Of a stretch of DNA of 64,000 nt, positions 1 through 8,008 are shown piece after piece. The notes beneath the pieces were generated by a model. That model searched no databases. It saw nothing but the letters and a program-made list of their open reading frames with translations, and was not told the DNA's origin. Position numbers and translations under genes: made by a program. The stretch is from Paenibacillus pabuli NBRC 13638 (lineage in GTDB: Bacteria; Bacillota; Bacilli; Paenibacillales; Paenibacillaceae), in assembly GCF_001514495.1 (NCBI RefSeq), contig NZ_BCNM01000010.1:62001-126000 (forward strand), written 5' to 3'. Positions within the stretch are counted from its first letter, which is position 1. Each line of letters opens with the position of its first letter.

Positions 1-4
1 TCAA

Positions 5-51
5 TGACACATTTATCCGGTATAATGAATTTAGTTGTGAAATAAGTGTCA
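5..51. promoter_or_regulatory. Putative ctaA promoter with flanking TGACAC/GTGTCA inverted repeat
   Basis: A -10-like TATAAT lies at 21-26. The hexamers TGACAC (5-10) and GTGTCA (46-51) form an inverted repeat around it. The -35 region falls before the window. The repeat could bind a dimeric regulator, but six-base arms 35 bp apart are weak evidence. Confidence 0.3.
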
Positions 52-116
52 AAGTATCGAATCAAGCGAGGATGTAGTTCTTCGCCATCTTAAACCAACA
101 GCGGGTGAGAATAAAA

Positions 117-1055
117 TTGAAGCACTTAACCTTGTTTAAATGGTTGACCGTATTAACTTGTCTTGTCATGTTTCTGGCCACATTTGGCGGAGGCGTTGTA
201 ACTCGAACGGAATCGGGCCTCGGCTGCGGCGCGGAATGGCCTTTATGTAACGGAAAACTTGTGCCGGCACATACGGTTGCCTCACTTATTGAATTTTCCC
301 ATCGCGCGGTCAGCGCACTGGCAGGACTGTTGTCCATTGCCTCTTTTGTAGCCTTCTTGCGGTTTGGCAAATCACGCAGGGACCTGCAATTGTTTTCCTT
401 TCTAACACTGGTGTTTGTGATTGTCCAGGGAATTATGGGGGCTTTTGCCGTTGTATTCTCCCAATCTTCCGCAGTTATGGCACTTCATTTCGGGTTTGCC
501 TTGATTGCTTTTGCCAGCTCCTTGATGATGGCGCTCGGTATTCGACAGGAGGCTCGCCACGGTGGATTGGAACGACTGAATCGTTATCCGCGGGTCAGCA
601 AGGGGTTCCGAAATCTGGTGTGGTTTTCCACAATCTATACGTACCTTGTGGTATATACCGGCGCCTTTGTGAGTCATACGGATTCTGCTGGAGGCTGTTC
701 AGGATTTCCGCTCTGTAACGGGGAGATTGTTCCCGAACTCTCGGGAGGCGTAGCGGTTGCTTTTGCTCACCGTGTGGCGGCAGTTTCATTAGTGATCGTT
801 ATTGCAGTTCTCGGTCATTTTGCTTATCGTAAACATCCAGATAACACGGAATTAAGAGCGCTTGGTGTCATTTCGGTTGTACTGGTTTTGTTGCAAGTGG
901 TCATTGGTTTTGGTTTAATGCTCACGATGAACCGCCCGGAAGTGTATATGTTTGTGGCGCTGGCGCATATGCTCGATATTGCCATTTTGTTCGGTGTATT
1001 AACCTATATGAGTTTCCTGGTGTACAAGTTGTATCGGCCCGTTAACCGTTTCTAA
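117..1055 (+). CDS. ctaA: Heme A synthase CtaA (COX15/CtaA family)
   Basis: This is an integral membrane enzyme that oxidises the C8 methyl group of heme O to give heme A for aa3-type oxidases. The sequence shows about eight hydrophobic segments and the family signatures: the ESGLGCG...WPLCNG loop with its cysteine pair, an EFSHR motif, and later histidines in AHR and AHM contexts that ligate heme. A second loop, GGCSGFPLCNG, mirrors the first, as expected for the duplicated four-helix architecture. About 312 aa is normal for Bacilli. A GTG at 105 is in frame, but TTG at 117 is better placed behind GGGTGAG, so I use 117. A long hairpin follows the stop. Identification is secure; the start is less so. 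Confidence 0.93.
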   Translation: MKHLTLFKWLTVLTCLVMFLATFGGGVVTRTESGLGCGAEWPLCNGKLVPAHTVASLIEFSHRAVSALAGLLSIASFVAFLRFGKSRRDLQLFSFLTLVFVIVQGIMGAFAVVFSQSSAVMALHFGFALIAFASSLMMALGIRQEARHGGLERLNRYPRVSKGFRNLVWFSTIYTYLVVYTGAFVSHTDSAGGCSGFPLCNGEIVPELSGGVAVAFAHRVAAVSLVIVIAVLGHFAYRKHPDNTELRALGVISVVLVLLQVVIGFGLMLTMNRPEVYMFVALAHMLDIAILFGVLTYMSFLVYKLYRPVNRF

Positions 1056-1095
1056 TATATCTGAATTATGGTTAGTTCAGAAAATGAATCCAATG

Positions 1096-1138
1096 AAGTT
1101 CACCATCCGATGATGTACATCATTGGACCGGTGAACTT
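1096..1138 (+). terminator. Long hairpin downstream of ctaA
   Basis: AAGTTCACC (1096-1104) pairs with GGTGAACTT (1130-1138), and an inner palindrome around ATGATGTACATCAT extends the stem. Only a short T-rich tail (TTTGTTTG) follows, so it may terminate weakly or act as a 3' stabilising structure. Confidence 0.55.
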
Positions 1139-1270
1139 TGTTTGATGTCAGGCGTGTCAGGGCAACCTAATGTAAGCAGCGGTCATACGTTTACTCTGAT
1201 TCCGATTTTGTTTAATATTATGAATTATTATCATTTTAATGATCTGCAGAGTGGAAAGAGGAGGCTATAT

Positions 1271-1999
1271 ATGCTGCGAACGTTGCTGGGTGAAATGCCG
1301 CGTCAAAACGAAGGGATATTAAAGGAAGCGATGGAGGCGATGGCGGGTACGCTTGAGCTATTTGGGCGACAGATGCATGTGGATCATGATCCTGCCCATG
1401 ATTTTCGTAAACTGTATGTGTGGACCCAGGGACTGATTTCCTCGCTGGATGAACTGGAGCAAAGCTGTTTTGCTGCTTCCCATTTTCGTCAGAAAGTCAA
1501 AGCGGGTTTTACGGATGATATGACGATATCAGAAAAAGCGGAGTATGCCCGTTACGTATATTTCTATAAGGATGGCTTCATCCGGTGTTTTGCCATTCTG
1601 GATAAGTTAGGTACGGTGTTGAATGAAATATTTGAGCTGAATACAACCAGTGTGAAAATGCATTATTCGTATTTTACTGTATTGAGACAATTCGGATATG
1701 ATAAGATGCATCATGAACTTGCAACCCAATTGATTCAGATCAAGGACTCTTACCGTGAGCCAATGAGTAAATTGCGCAAACGACGAAACATGGAGATTCA
1801 TTACATGAACTCCGAAATGCAGGATGATCTGTGGCAGCTGCACCAGACCCTGCAAGGGAAAGTGAAACTGGAGGACTTGGATCAGCATCTTATGGAACTC
1901 CGCCAGGGTGTGGATATGGTATGTGAGACGCTAAAAGCGGCGTATGGCTACATCAACGAGAAGTGGCATAAGCAGGGAATGAATCAACCCGCGAAGTAG
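1271..1999 (+). CDS. Cthe_2314-type HEPN-like protein
   Basis: The product is a soluble, helix-rich protein of about 242 aa. Near residues 170-180 it carries RKRRNMEIH, which fits the R-X4-6-H active-site motif of HEPN domains, a fold shared by many RNases and nucleotidyltransferase partners. I believe it belongs to the Cthe_2314-like HEPN family seen in Paenibacillus and clostridia, but this is from memory. ATG at 1271 is chosen because GAGGAGG lies 6 nt upstream; reading further upstream would run into the ctaA hairpin region. No MNT-type antitoxin gene is adjacent, so a toxin role is not supported. The function is unknown; RNA binding or cleavage is an inference from the fold only. Confidence 0.65.
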   Translation: MLRTLLGEMPRQNEGILKEAMEAMAGTLELFGRQMHVDHDPAHDFRKLYVWTQGLISSLDELEQSCFAASHFRQKVKAGFTDDMTISEKAEYARYVYFYKDGFIRCFAILDKLGTVLNEIFELNTTSVKMHYSYFTVLRQFGYDKMHHELATQLIQIKDSYREPMSKLRKRRNMEIHYMNSEMQDDLWQLHQTLQGKVKLEDLDQHLMELRQGVDMVCETLKAAYGYINEKWHKQGMNQPAK

Positions 2000-2019
2000 A
2001 TGGATTGTAATATTTGCCT

Positions 2020-2048
2020 TTGACAAATCGGAATACTTGGATTATACT
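2020..2048 (+). promoter_or_regulatory. Sigma-A promoter of the methionine importer leader
   Basis: TTGACA at 2020-2025 and TATACT at 2043-2048 are separated by exactly 17 bp. Transcription would start near 2055, ahead of the S-box aptamer. Confidence 0.8.
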
Positions 2049-2126
2049 GAGTTCCTGATCGACAGTTAGATGGAATTAACATTTATGACATTAACATTAT
2101 AACTACTGAACTTATAAATTAAATAT

Positions 2127-2270
2127 TTCTTATCGAGAGCGGCGGAGGGACAGGCCCGATGAAGCCCGGCAACCGATTTATAACGGCATGACAGCTGTGT
2201 CATACTTTATAGATGTTAGGTGCTAATTCCTACAAAATGGTGCAAGGCACGATTTTGGCAGATGAGAAGG
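2127..2270 (+). ncRNA. SAM-I (S-box) riboswitch
   Basis: The conserved S-box core is visible: the CTTATCGAGAG P1/J region, GGAGGGACAGGCCC, then GATGAAGCCCGGCAACC, and a closing GATGAGAAG strand at 2261-2269 that pairs with TTCTTATC at the 5' end. SAM binding should stabilise P1 and let the downstream terminator (2287-2324) form, shutting off metNPQ when methionine is plentiful. Confidence 0.96.
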
Positions 2271-2286
2271 TATAATCTTTCACGTG

Positions 2287-2324
2287 AAGAGCCCTTTTTG
2301 TTTCTGCAAAAGGGGCTCTTTTTT
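2287..2324 (+). terminator. S-box expression-platform terminator
   Basis: A 14-bp stem (AAGAGCCC... with ...GGGGCTCTT) is followed by TTTTTTG. It lies between the aptamer and metN and is the expected regulated terminator. Confidence 0.93.
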
Positions 2325-2394
2325 GTATGACGAAGGGGAGTTTTCCTTTCATTCGGGTAAAGATACATGTAGGCAGTGGGAAGGAGCAGTAATT

Positions 2395-3429
2395 TTGATT
2401 GAATTAAAAGGTCTAACCAAGACGTACGGTAAAGGTTCCAAAAGTACGACGGCCTTATCGGATCTAAATTTGAATATCCGCAAGGGTGAAATATTCGGCG
2501 TTATCGGCCATTCTGGTGCAGGCAAGAGTACATTGATCCGTTGTATCAATTTGCTCGAGCGCCCCACGGCAGGCGAGGTTTGGGTTGATGGGATCAATCT
2601 AACCAATCTCAACAAGACTGATTTGCAACAGCAGCGGCGTAAGATCGGTATGATTTTTCAACACTTTAATCTGTTATCCTCTGCTACGGTGTACGACAAT
2701 GTGGCTTTTCCTTTGAAGCTCGTTAATACGCCCAAGGCTGCGATTGATCGCAAAGTGAAAGAAATGCTCGCACTGGTTGGGCTGGAGGATCACAGCAACA
2801 AATATCCGGCCCAACTGTCAGGTGGGCAGAAGCAAAGGGTAGGTATTGCAAGAGCACTCGCGAGTGATCCGAACGTGCTGCTGTGTGATGAGGCCACATC
2901 GGCACTTGATCCCCAGACAACCGATTCGATTCTGAAGTTATTGCTGGATATCAATGAAAAGTACAACCTTACGATTGTTCTTATCACCCATGAGATGCAT
3001 GTCATCCAGAATATCTGTGATCAGGTGGCGGTTATCCATCAGGGAGGCATCGTGGAGCAAGGGCCGGTGACGGAAGTATTCCTCAAGCCGCAGCATGCAA
3101 TTACGCGTGACTTTATGATGCGGGATCATGAGGTAGGAATTGCATTAGAGGAGACCGCTCTGGCGAGCTCAGGTGACTCATTGCAGACGGACGGATCTTC
3201 TAAGCTTGTGAAAATATCCTTCCTGGGCAATAAAACCTATGAAGCGATTTTGTCCAGGACGGTTCGCAAAACAGGAGTGGATTTCGCCATTTTGCAAGGC
3301 ACCATTTCAACGATCAAACAAGTTCCCTATGGACAGCTGACCGTTCGGTTTGAGGGGCAGTCGGATGAGATTCATCTCACCATTAAAGAGTTAATGGACC
3401 AGGGACTTGACGTGGAGGTGCTTCGTTAA
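2395..3429 (+). CDS. metN: Methionine ABC transporter ATP-binding protein MetN
   Basis: This is the ATPase subunit of the D/L-methionine importer. It shows Walker A (GHSGAGKST, about residues 38-46), Q-loop FQHFNLL, ABC signature LSGGQKQR and Walker B VLLCDEATSALD. A C-terminal NIL (ACT-like) domain from about residue 270 binds methionine and inhibits transport in the family. I choose TTG at 2395 because AAGGAG lies 8 nt upstream and MIELKGLTK is a typical MetN start; an upstream in-frame start would lie inside the riboswitch terminator. The stop is directly followed by the permease ATG, so translation is probably coupled. Expression is controlled by the S-box leader. Confidence 0.96.
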   Translation: MIELKGLTKTYGKGSKSTTALSDLNLNIRKGEIFGVIGHSGAGKSTLIRCINLLERPTAGEVWVDGINLTNLNKTDLQQQRRKIGMIFQHFNLLSSATVYDNVAFPLKLVNTPKAAIDRKVKEMLALVGLEDHSNKYPAQLSGGQKQRVGIARALASDPNVLLCDEATSALDPQTTDSILKLLLDINEKYNLTIVLITHEMHVIQNICDQVAVIHQGGIVEQGPVTEVFLKPQHAITRDFMMRDHEVGIALEETALASSGDSLQTDGSSKLVKISFLGNKTYEAILSRTVRKTGVDFAILQGTISTIKQVPYGQLTVRFEGQSDEIHLTIKELMDQGLDVEVLR

Positions 3430-4089
3430 ATGGATTTTTCAACGGTACGTTGGGAAGAAATCGGTAAGGCTTCAATTGAAACACTGCAAATCCTGGGAGC
3501 ATCGGGCCTGTTCACGATAATCATCGGTTTGCCGCTAGGCGTATTGCTGTTTATGACGGCAAGGTCGGCTTCGATTCAGTCTCAAGTGGTGTACACTGTA
3601 CTTTCGTTTATTGTAAACATTCTGCGCTCGGTGCCATTTATCATTCTGATTGTTGCACTCATTCCGTTTACGCGTTCACTGGTGGGTACAGCTACAGGTG
3701 TAATGGGCGTTATACCACCGCTCGTCATTGCCGCAGCACCATACTTTGCCCGGTTGGTTGAAACTACACTGCGTGAAGTGGATCGGGGTGTCATTGAGGC
3801 GGCACAGGCGATGGGTGCTTCAACCGGACAGATTGTACGACGTGTGCTTCTACCAGAGGCATTGCCGGGTCTGTTGGCCGGAATCACCATTACAATCGTT
3901 ACCCTTGTTTCCTACACGGCGATGGCGGGAATGGTTGGCGGCGGTGGTCTGGGAACACTGGCCATCAACTACGGATACTTCCGTTATCAGTATGAAATTA
4001 TGATTATATCCGTTGTATTTATGGTCATTCTGGTGCAAGTGCTTCAGATGGCTGGCGATCGATTGGTTAAATGGTTCACCAGGAAATAA
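3430..4089 (+). CDS. metP: Methionine ABC transporter permease MetP (MetI)
   Basis: The 219-aa protein has about five membrane-spanning stretches and the MetI-type permease pattern. It includes the EAA coupling loop around EAAQAMGASTGQIVRRVLLPEALPG (residues about 120-144), which docks onto MetN. The ATG abuts the metN stop (TAAATG). It is the channel subunit of the importer and sits between metN and metQ in the usual order. Its length is normal for the family. No anomaly is visible. Confidence 0.95.
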   Translation: MDFSTVRWEEIGKASIETLQILGASGLFTIIIGLPLGVLLFMTARSASIQSQVVYTVLSFIVNILRSVPFIILIVALIPFTRSLVGTATGVMGVIPPLVIAAAPYFARLVETTLREVDRGVIEAAQAMGASTGQIVRRVLLPEALPGLLAGITITIVTLVSYTAMAGMVGGGGLGTLAINYGYFRYQYEIMIISVVFMVILVQVLQMAGDRLVKWFTRK

Positions 4090-4179
4090 CACATAGACAG
4101 CAATGTTGCGTTATGTTCGGTGTTTATTCTGAAATAACGGAACGTGCAAAAAAAAATTATTGGAGAAGGGGTTTTACAC

Positions 4180-5016
4180 ATGAAAAAATGGTCTTTTGCT
4201 CTACTCAGTATTATGCTGATTGCGGTTCTTGCAGCATGCGGAAACAACAAGGATTCCGACAGCGGCGCTGACAATACCGGAGGCGCACCGCGTACCGTAG
4301 AATTGAAAGTGGGAGCATCCCCTACACCACATGCGGAAATTTTGGAAAGCATCAAGCCTGAACTCGAAGCAGAAGGCATTCGCTTGCAAATCGTGACGTT
4401 CAATGATTATGTTCAACCTAACCAACAGCTTGAGGATAAACAGCTGGATGCGAACTTTTTCCAACACCAGCCTTACCTGGATACAGAGAACAAAGAACGT
4501 GGTTTCCACCTCGTTGCTGTAACACCTGTGCATGTTGAGCCATTTGCTGGCTATTCCAAAAAAATCAAATCATTGGATGAGTTGAAAGACGGTGCCAAAG
4601 TAGCCATTCCTAATGACCCGTCCAACGGCGGTCGTGGACTCTTGTTGCTTGCAAAAGAAGGACTTATCACGCTGAAAGACGACACAAATATCACTTCCAC
4701 GATTCAGGATATTACAGCTAATCCGAAAAACCTGAATATCATCGAGCTGGATGCAGCCATGATGCCTCGTCAACTGGATGAAGCAGACCTGGTATTCATC
4801 AACGCCAACTACGCGCTGGAAGCCAATCTGAACCCAGGGAAGGATGCGCTGCTGATTGAGGAGTTGAAAGGTAACCCTTATGCAAACATCCTCGTATCCC
4901 GTGAAGATAACAAAGATGCGGATGCCATTAAGAAACTGGCTGAAGCCCTGCATTCTGAAGAGGTTAAAACGTTTATCAAAGAACGTTATCAAGGTGCTGT
5001 AGAACCTGCGTTTTAA
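4180..5016 (+). CDS. metQ: Methionine-binding lipoprotein MetQ (NlpA family)
   Basis: This is the extracytoplasmic substrate-binding lipoprotein that delivers methionine to MetNP. The N-terminus MKKWSFALLSIMLIAVLAACG is a lipoprotein signal with an LAAC lipobox, so the mature protein starts at the cysteine. The family core includes KVGASPTPHAEIL, the DANFFQHQPYLD motif and AIPNDPSNGGRGL. ATG at 4180 is used because GGAGAAGGGG precedes it; a longer in-frame reading would add residues ahead of the signal peptide. About 278 aa is typical. It is last in the operon and is followed by a clear terminator. Confidence 0.96.
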   Translation: MKKWSFALLSIMLIAVLAACGNNKDSDSGADNTGGAPRTVELKVGASPTPHAEILESIKPELEAEGIRLQIVTFNDYVQPNQQLEDKQLDANFFQHQPYLDTENKERGFHLVAVTPVHVEPFAGYSKKIKSLDELKDGAKVAIPNDPSNGGRGLLLLAKEGLITLKDDTNITSTIQDITANPKNLNIIELDAAMMPRQLDEADLVFINANYALEANLNPGKDALLIEELKGNPYANILVSREDNKDADAIKKLAEALHSEEVKTFIKERYQGAVEPAF

Positions 5017-5078
5017 GCTAAACGATTAAGCTACAAATGAATAATTTACCGGGCTCCCCTTTGATGGAGCCACTAAAG

Positions 5079-5118
5079 AAAGCCCTGCATTCACTTTTGA
5101 GAGAATGCAGGGCTTTTT
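5079..5118 (+). terminator. Intrinsic terminator of metNPQ
   Basis: AAAGCCCTGCATTC pairs with GAATGCAGGGCTTT (14 bp), followed by a T-run. It also has a 5' A-run, so it may work in both directions and end the converging DUF2167 gene. Confidence 0.92.
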
Positions 5119-5183
5119 GTTTTGTCTATTATGTTACAGCGCGCTTCGATGCAGGGATACTTTAAGTACTTTACGTATAAGCT

Positions 5184-6188
5184 TTAATATTTATTCGGAT
5201 TCTGATCAGTACCCGTACGTCCATCTGTCTGTTGGCCATCAGAAGGTGTGGACTCCTGTCCAGCAGCATGCTGTTGGTAAGCTTCCTCCGCAGGAGATAT
5301 CGAGTCCCGATGTTCGGGGTCAGCATCCTTTTTGCGGCCAGTCAGCTTGCGCCTAATCCATCCAAATGCACCTACAATGGCGGCCACGATGACAAACCAT
5401 CCCTTTTTAAGTAAGAGCAATAATCCAACTTTCTTGGCTACAGCGACACCAGCACCGCCGAGAATCAGACTGGTCAGGCCAAGTTCTGATTTCTTGTCTA
5501 TGGATGCATCAAATTCCTCATAAGTGTTTCCTTTGATCACGCTGAGTTGGTTAAGCACGGAGCTTTCAAACTGTTTGCGGTTTTCTTCAAAATTGGCACT
5601 ATCCGTAACGAGGATCACACCGATATATCCTTCGCGAGTGAGTACGTTCACGTTGTAGTTGACGAGTTTTTTATGTTCAGCATCTTCAAGACCGAGAGAA
5701 TAGATCAATTGATGTTTGGCGCTGTCATAGGCGGGCTCAATTTCCCAATCGGTGATAAACAGCTGATTTTCGGGTGTGGTTTTTTCATTTTGCTCTTCTG
5801 TACCTCTTTTGTAACTATCGAACAGTTCATCGGCGTCCAGATCATCTTTCTCACCGTCATCGACATGACCGGTATCGTTATATTCAAAGATCACATACCA
5901 GTTGGAGTTTTCGCCGGCGCCATAGATACTTCCAATTTCCGTTCCATTGGGGAAGGAGTCCGTATCTTCCAGAAACCGTTGGGTGTTAGCTGCATCAAGA
6001 TAGGAGAGGTTTTCGGCTACGGTTAACGTTGCTTTGTTATCAAGTACTACATTTGAAGGCCCATCAATCCATTGATAATCTTCGGTGGAGCTATTGGTTT
6101 CACTTTCTGCAAATGCTGTGGTCGAGAATGGAGCTTGAATTGAAGCAACAAGCAAAATCGCGAGTAGAGAGGCTAACCATCTTTTCAT
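5184..6188 (-). CDS. DUF2167 membrane-anchored protein
   Basis: The 334-aa protein has an N-terminal signal sequence (MKRWLASLLAILLVASIQAPFS..., cleavage likely after AFA). A DUF2167-type extracytoplasmic region (residues about 40-235) contains the family's YVIFEYNDTGHVDD and AKHQLIYSLGLED segments. A glycine-rich hydrophobic span at about 245-285 is followed by RRKLTGRKK, consistent with a stop-transfer. The C-terminal tail is hydrophilic and Gln/Ser-rich. AAAGGAA precedes the ATG. The function of DUF2167 is not established, so none is assigned. It converges on metQ across a shared terminator and is divergent from the downstream SDR gene. Confidence 0.82.
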   Translation of the reverse strand: MKRWLASLLAILLVASIQAPFSTTAFAESETNSSTEDYQWIDGPSNVVLDNKATLTVAENLSYLDAANTQRFLEDTDSFPNGTEIGSIYGAGENSNWYVIFEYNDTGHVDDGEKDDLDADELFDSYKRGTEEQNEKTTPENQLFITDWEIEPAYDSAKHQLIYSLGLEDAEHKKLVNYNVNVLTREGYIGVILVTDSANFEENRKQFESSVLNQLSVIKGNTYEEFDASIDKKSELGLTSLILGGAGVAVAKKVGLLLLLKKGWFVIVAAIVGAFGWIRRKLTGRKKDADPEHRDSISPAEEAYQQHAAGQESTPSDGQQTDGRTGTDQNPNKY

Positions 6189-6512
6189 TTACGCTATATT
6201 CCTTTCGAAGGTGTCATGCAATGTTGTCATTTACATGAACATATGTATTGTGTCGTTATATTCATAAGAACATAAGGACTTATCGACATTACCATAGGCC
6301 TCTGGACCAGACAAGGGAAATCTGGAGATAAAGGGACAATTTCCCTACAAAAGACCTAATTTAATTTATTTTAGTTGAAATAAAGATAAGTATTTAGTCC
6401 TTCATTTACACTTTTTTGCAAATGGTACAGATTGGTGGGAAACGCGAGTTGTGGGGGAATGATAAATCTTTTATACTGGATGAGTGACTGCTCTTTGAAG
6501 AGGGGGATGAAC

Positions 6513-7304
6513 GTGAAGGGAAAGATTGCCCTCATAACGGGAAGTGCCAAAGGTCTTGGTAAAATGACGGCCCTCAGTCTGGCGGATCAGGGTTGCCATA
6601 TTGCTCTGAATTACGTACATAGTCGTACGGAAGCGGAGGAATTGGAGGCTCAGATTATTGCCAAGGGTGTGCGATGTATCGCCGTTCAGGCCGATATTTC
6701 CAAGACAGAAGAGATCACTATGCTGGTTGCTCAGGTCGAAGAGAAGCTGGGCAGCATCGATATTCTGGTGAACAACGCGGGTCCTTTTGTCCGTGAACGT
6801 CGACTCTTTGCCGAGTATTCGGAAGATGAGATTCAGATGCTTGTGCAAGGGAACCTGCTTGGACCGATGCTGCTGGATCAGCGTGTATTGCCGGAGATGC
6901 GGCGCAAGCATTGGGGACGAATTATACATTTTGGCTTCAGTCATGCGGGAGAAGCGAGGTCATGGCCTCATCGGGCAGTGTATGCTGCTGCGAAGGTAGG
7001 TCTGGTTTCATTTACCAAGACACTTGCCGTCGAGGAAGCTCCCTACGGTATTACGGTTAATATGGTATGTCCAGGTGATATTCGCGGTGCCAACAAAGAG
7101 AAAACGATTGATGAGATGGCAGGTATACCCGACGAGGAAACGCCGAGAGGACGTCCTGGAAGCGGTGAAGACATTGCGCGGGTGATCACTTATCTGTGTC
7201 TGGATCACTCCGATTTTATAACAGGTAACATTATGGATGTATCTGGAGGACTTGACCCGATTCGTCCTAACATACAGCGTGAGGATGGCGAAGTGCGGAC
7301 TTAA
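6513..7304 (+). CDS. Short-chain dehydrogenase/reductase (SDR)
   Basis: This is a classical SDR of about 263 aa. A TGSAKGLG dinucleotide-binding motif is at the N-terminus, NNAG is in the middle, and the catalytic YAAAK (Tyr about 157, Lys about 161) follows a serine in the GFSHAGE segment. NYVHSRTEAEEL after beta-2 suggests NADP(H) preference through the Arg, which is an inference. GTG at 6513 is chosen because AGGGGG lies 6 nt upstream; an ATG at 6507 would touch that site. The substrate is unknown. It may be a FabG-like or sugar/aldehyde reductase. It stands alone, converging on a NifU-like gene across a bidirectional hairpin. Confidence 0.88.
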   Translation: MKGKIALITGSAKGLGKMTALSLADQGCHIALNYVHSRTEAEELEAQIIAKGVRCIAVQADISKTEEITMLVAQVEEKLGSIDILVNNAGPFVRERRLFAEYSEDEIQMLVQGNLLGPMLLDQRVLPEMRRKHWGRIIHFGFSHAGEARSWPHRAVYAAAKVGLVSFTKTLAVEEAPYGITVNMVCPGDIRGANKEKTIDEMAGIPDEETPRGRPGSGEDIARVITYLCLDHSDFITGNIMDVSGGLDPIRPNIQREDGEVRT

Positions 7305-7361
7305 GCGTGAAATGTAAGGATAAAAATCTGGTTTGATGAAAAAAGGACTGCCTTCATTTGC

Positions 7362-7404
7362 ACAAAAAAGAGCCCTCCGCTTCATGCGAAGCGAAAGGCT
7401 CTTG
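7362..7404 (-). terminator. Terminator between SDR and NifU-like genes
   Basis: AAGAGCC (7368-7374) and GGCTCTT (7397-7403) enclose an inner CGCTTC/GAAGCG stem. The long T-run is on the minus strand, so it best serves the NifU-like gene but can also stop the SDR transcript. Confidence 0.85.
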
Positions 7405-7427
7405 AGGTTTATTTCGTGAAGGATTGA

Positions 7428-7673
7428 TTAGAATACTTGTACGACTTCTTCGACACCGTCAACTTCTTCAAGAAGGGCGCGTTCAATCCCGGCTTTTAAG
7501 GTAATGGTGGAGCTTGGGCAGCTGCCGCAGGCACCGACCAGTTTCAACTTAACGATGCCGTCCTCCACGTCGACCAGTTCCACGTCACCGCCATCGCGTT
7601 GCAGGAACGGACGAAGTTTGTCAAGCACGTCAGATACCTCATCATACATGGTGCTTTGTGCGTTTTCGCTCAT
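7428..7673 (-). CDS. NifU C-terminal-domain Fe-S protein (YutI-like)
   Basis: The 81-aa protein corresponds to the C-terminal domain of Nif[15 protein letters not shown] is followed by GACGSCPSS, whose CxxC pair (dimer-bridged) holds a labile 4Fe-4S cluster for transfer to apoproteins. In the B. subtilis chromosome yutI lies near yuzB, as here. ATG at 7673 is chosen with AAGGAG 9 nt upstream; a TTG nine bases earlier would overlap the Shine-Dalgarno sequence. It is divergent from yuzB by about 80 bp. Role in Fe-S maturation is known for the family and inferred here. Confidence 0.92.
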   Translation of the reverse strand: MSENAQSTMYDEVSDVLDKLRPFLQRDGGDVELVDVEDGIVKLKLVGACGSCPSSTITLKAGIERALLEEVDGVEEVVQVF

Positions 7674-7753
7674 TTTTTTCAACTCCTTTCCTCACTATAT
7701 TATATTACAATTGGCCATAAAATAAAATGGTCAAACAAAGCAGGTGAACCTAC

Positions 7754-8008
7754 ATGAGACCGATTATTGAATTTTGTGCCAATAATATGCATTTTGGCAC
7801 AGATGAAGTCATGGATCAACTGGAAGAAAATCCAGACTATGATGTGATAGAATACGGCTGCCTCAGCAATTGCGGCCAATGTTACATGACTCCATTTGCA
7901 CTGGTTAATGGCGAATTAGTCATTACCGACAAAGTGGAGGATTTATATAACGCCATCTTGGCCAAAATTGCCGAAGCCGATGCCTGGGCTGAGCTGGATC
8001 TCGATTAA
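7754..8008 (+). CDS. yuzB: YuzB family protein (DUF1450)
   Basis: This is a small 84-aa cytosolic protein with conserved cysteines in FCANN and CLSNCGQCYMTPFALVNG, matching the YuzB/DUF1450 family of Bacilli. The thioredoxin-like cysteine spacing suggests redox or metal binding, but the function is not known. AGCAGGTGAAC provides the ribosome binding site before the ATG. Its stop overlaps the converging flavoprotein gene by 4 bp. The neighbourhood (NifU-like, YuzB, NDH-like) is the same set found together in B. subtilis. Confidence 0.9.
   Translation: MRPIIEFCANNMHFGTDEVMDQLEENPDYDVIEYGCLSNCGQCYMTPFALVNGELVITDKVEDLYNAILAKIAEADAWAELDLD

Noticed and set aside
2284..2394. Extended N-terminus of MetN
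   Set aside because: The extra residues would be encoded by the S-box terminator hairpin. TTG at 2395 with AAGGAG is the better start.
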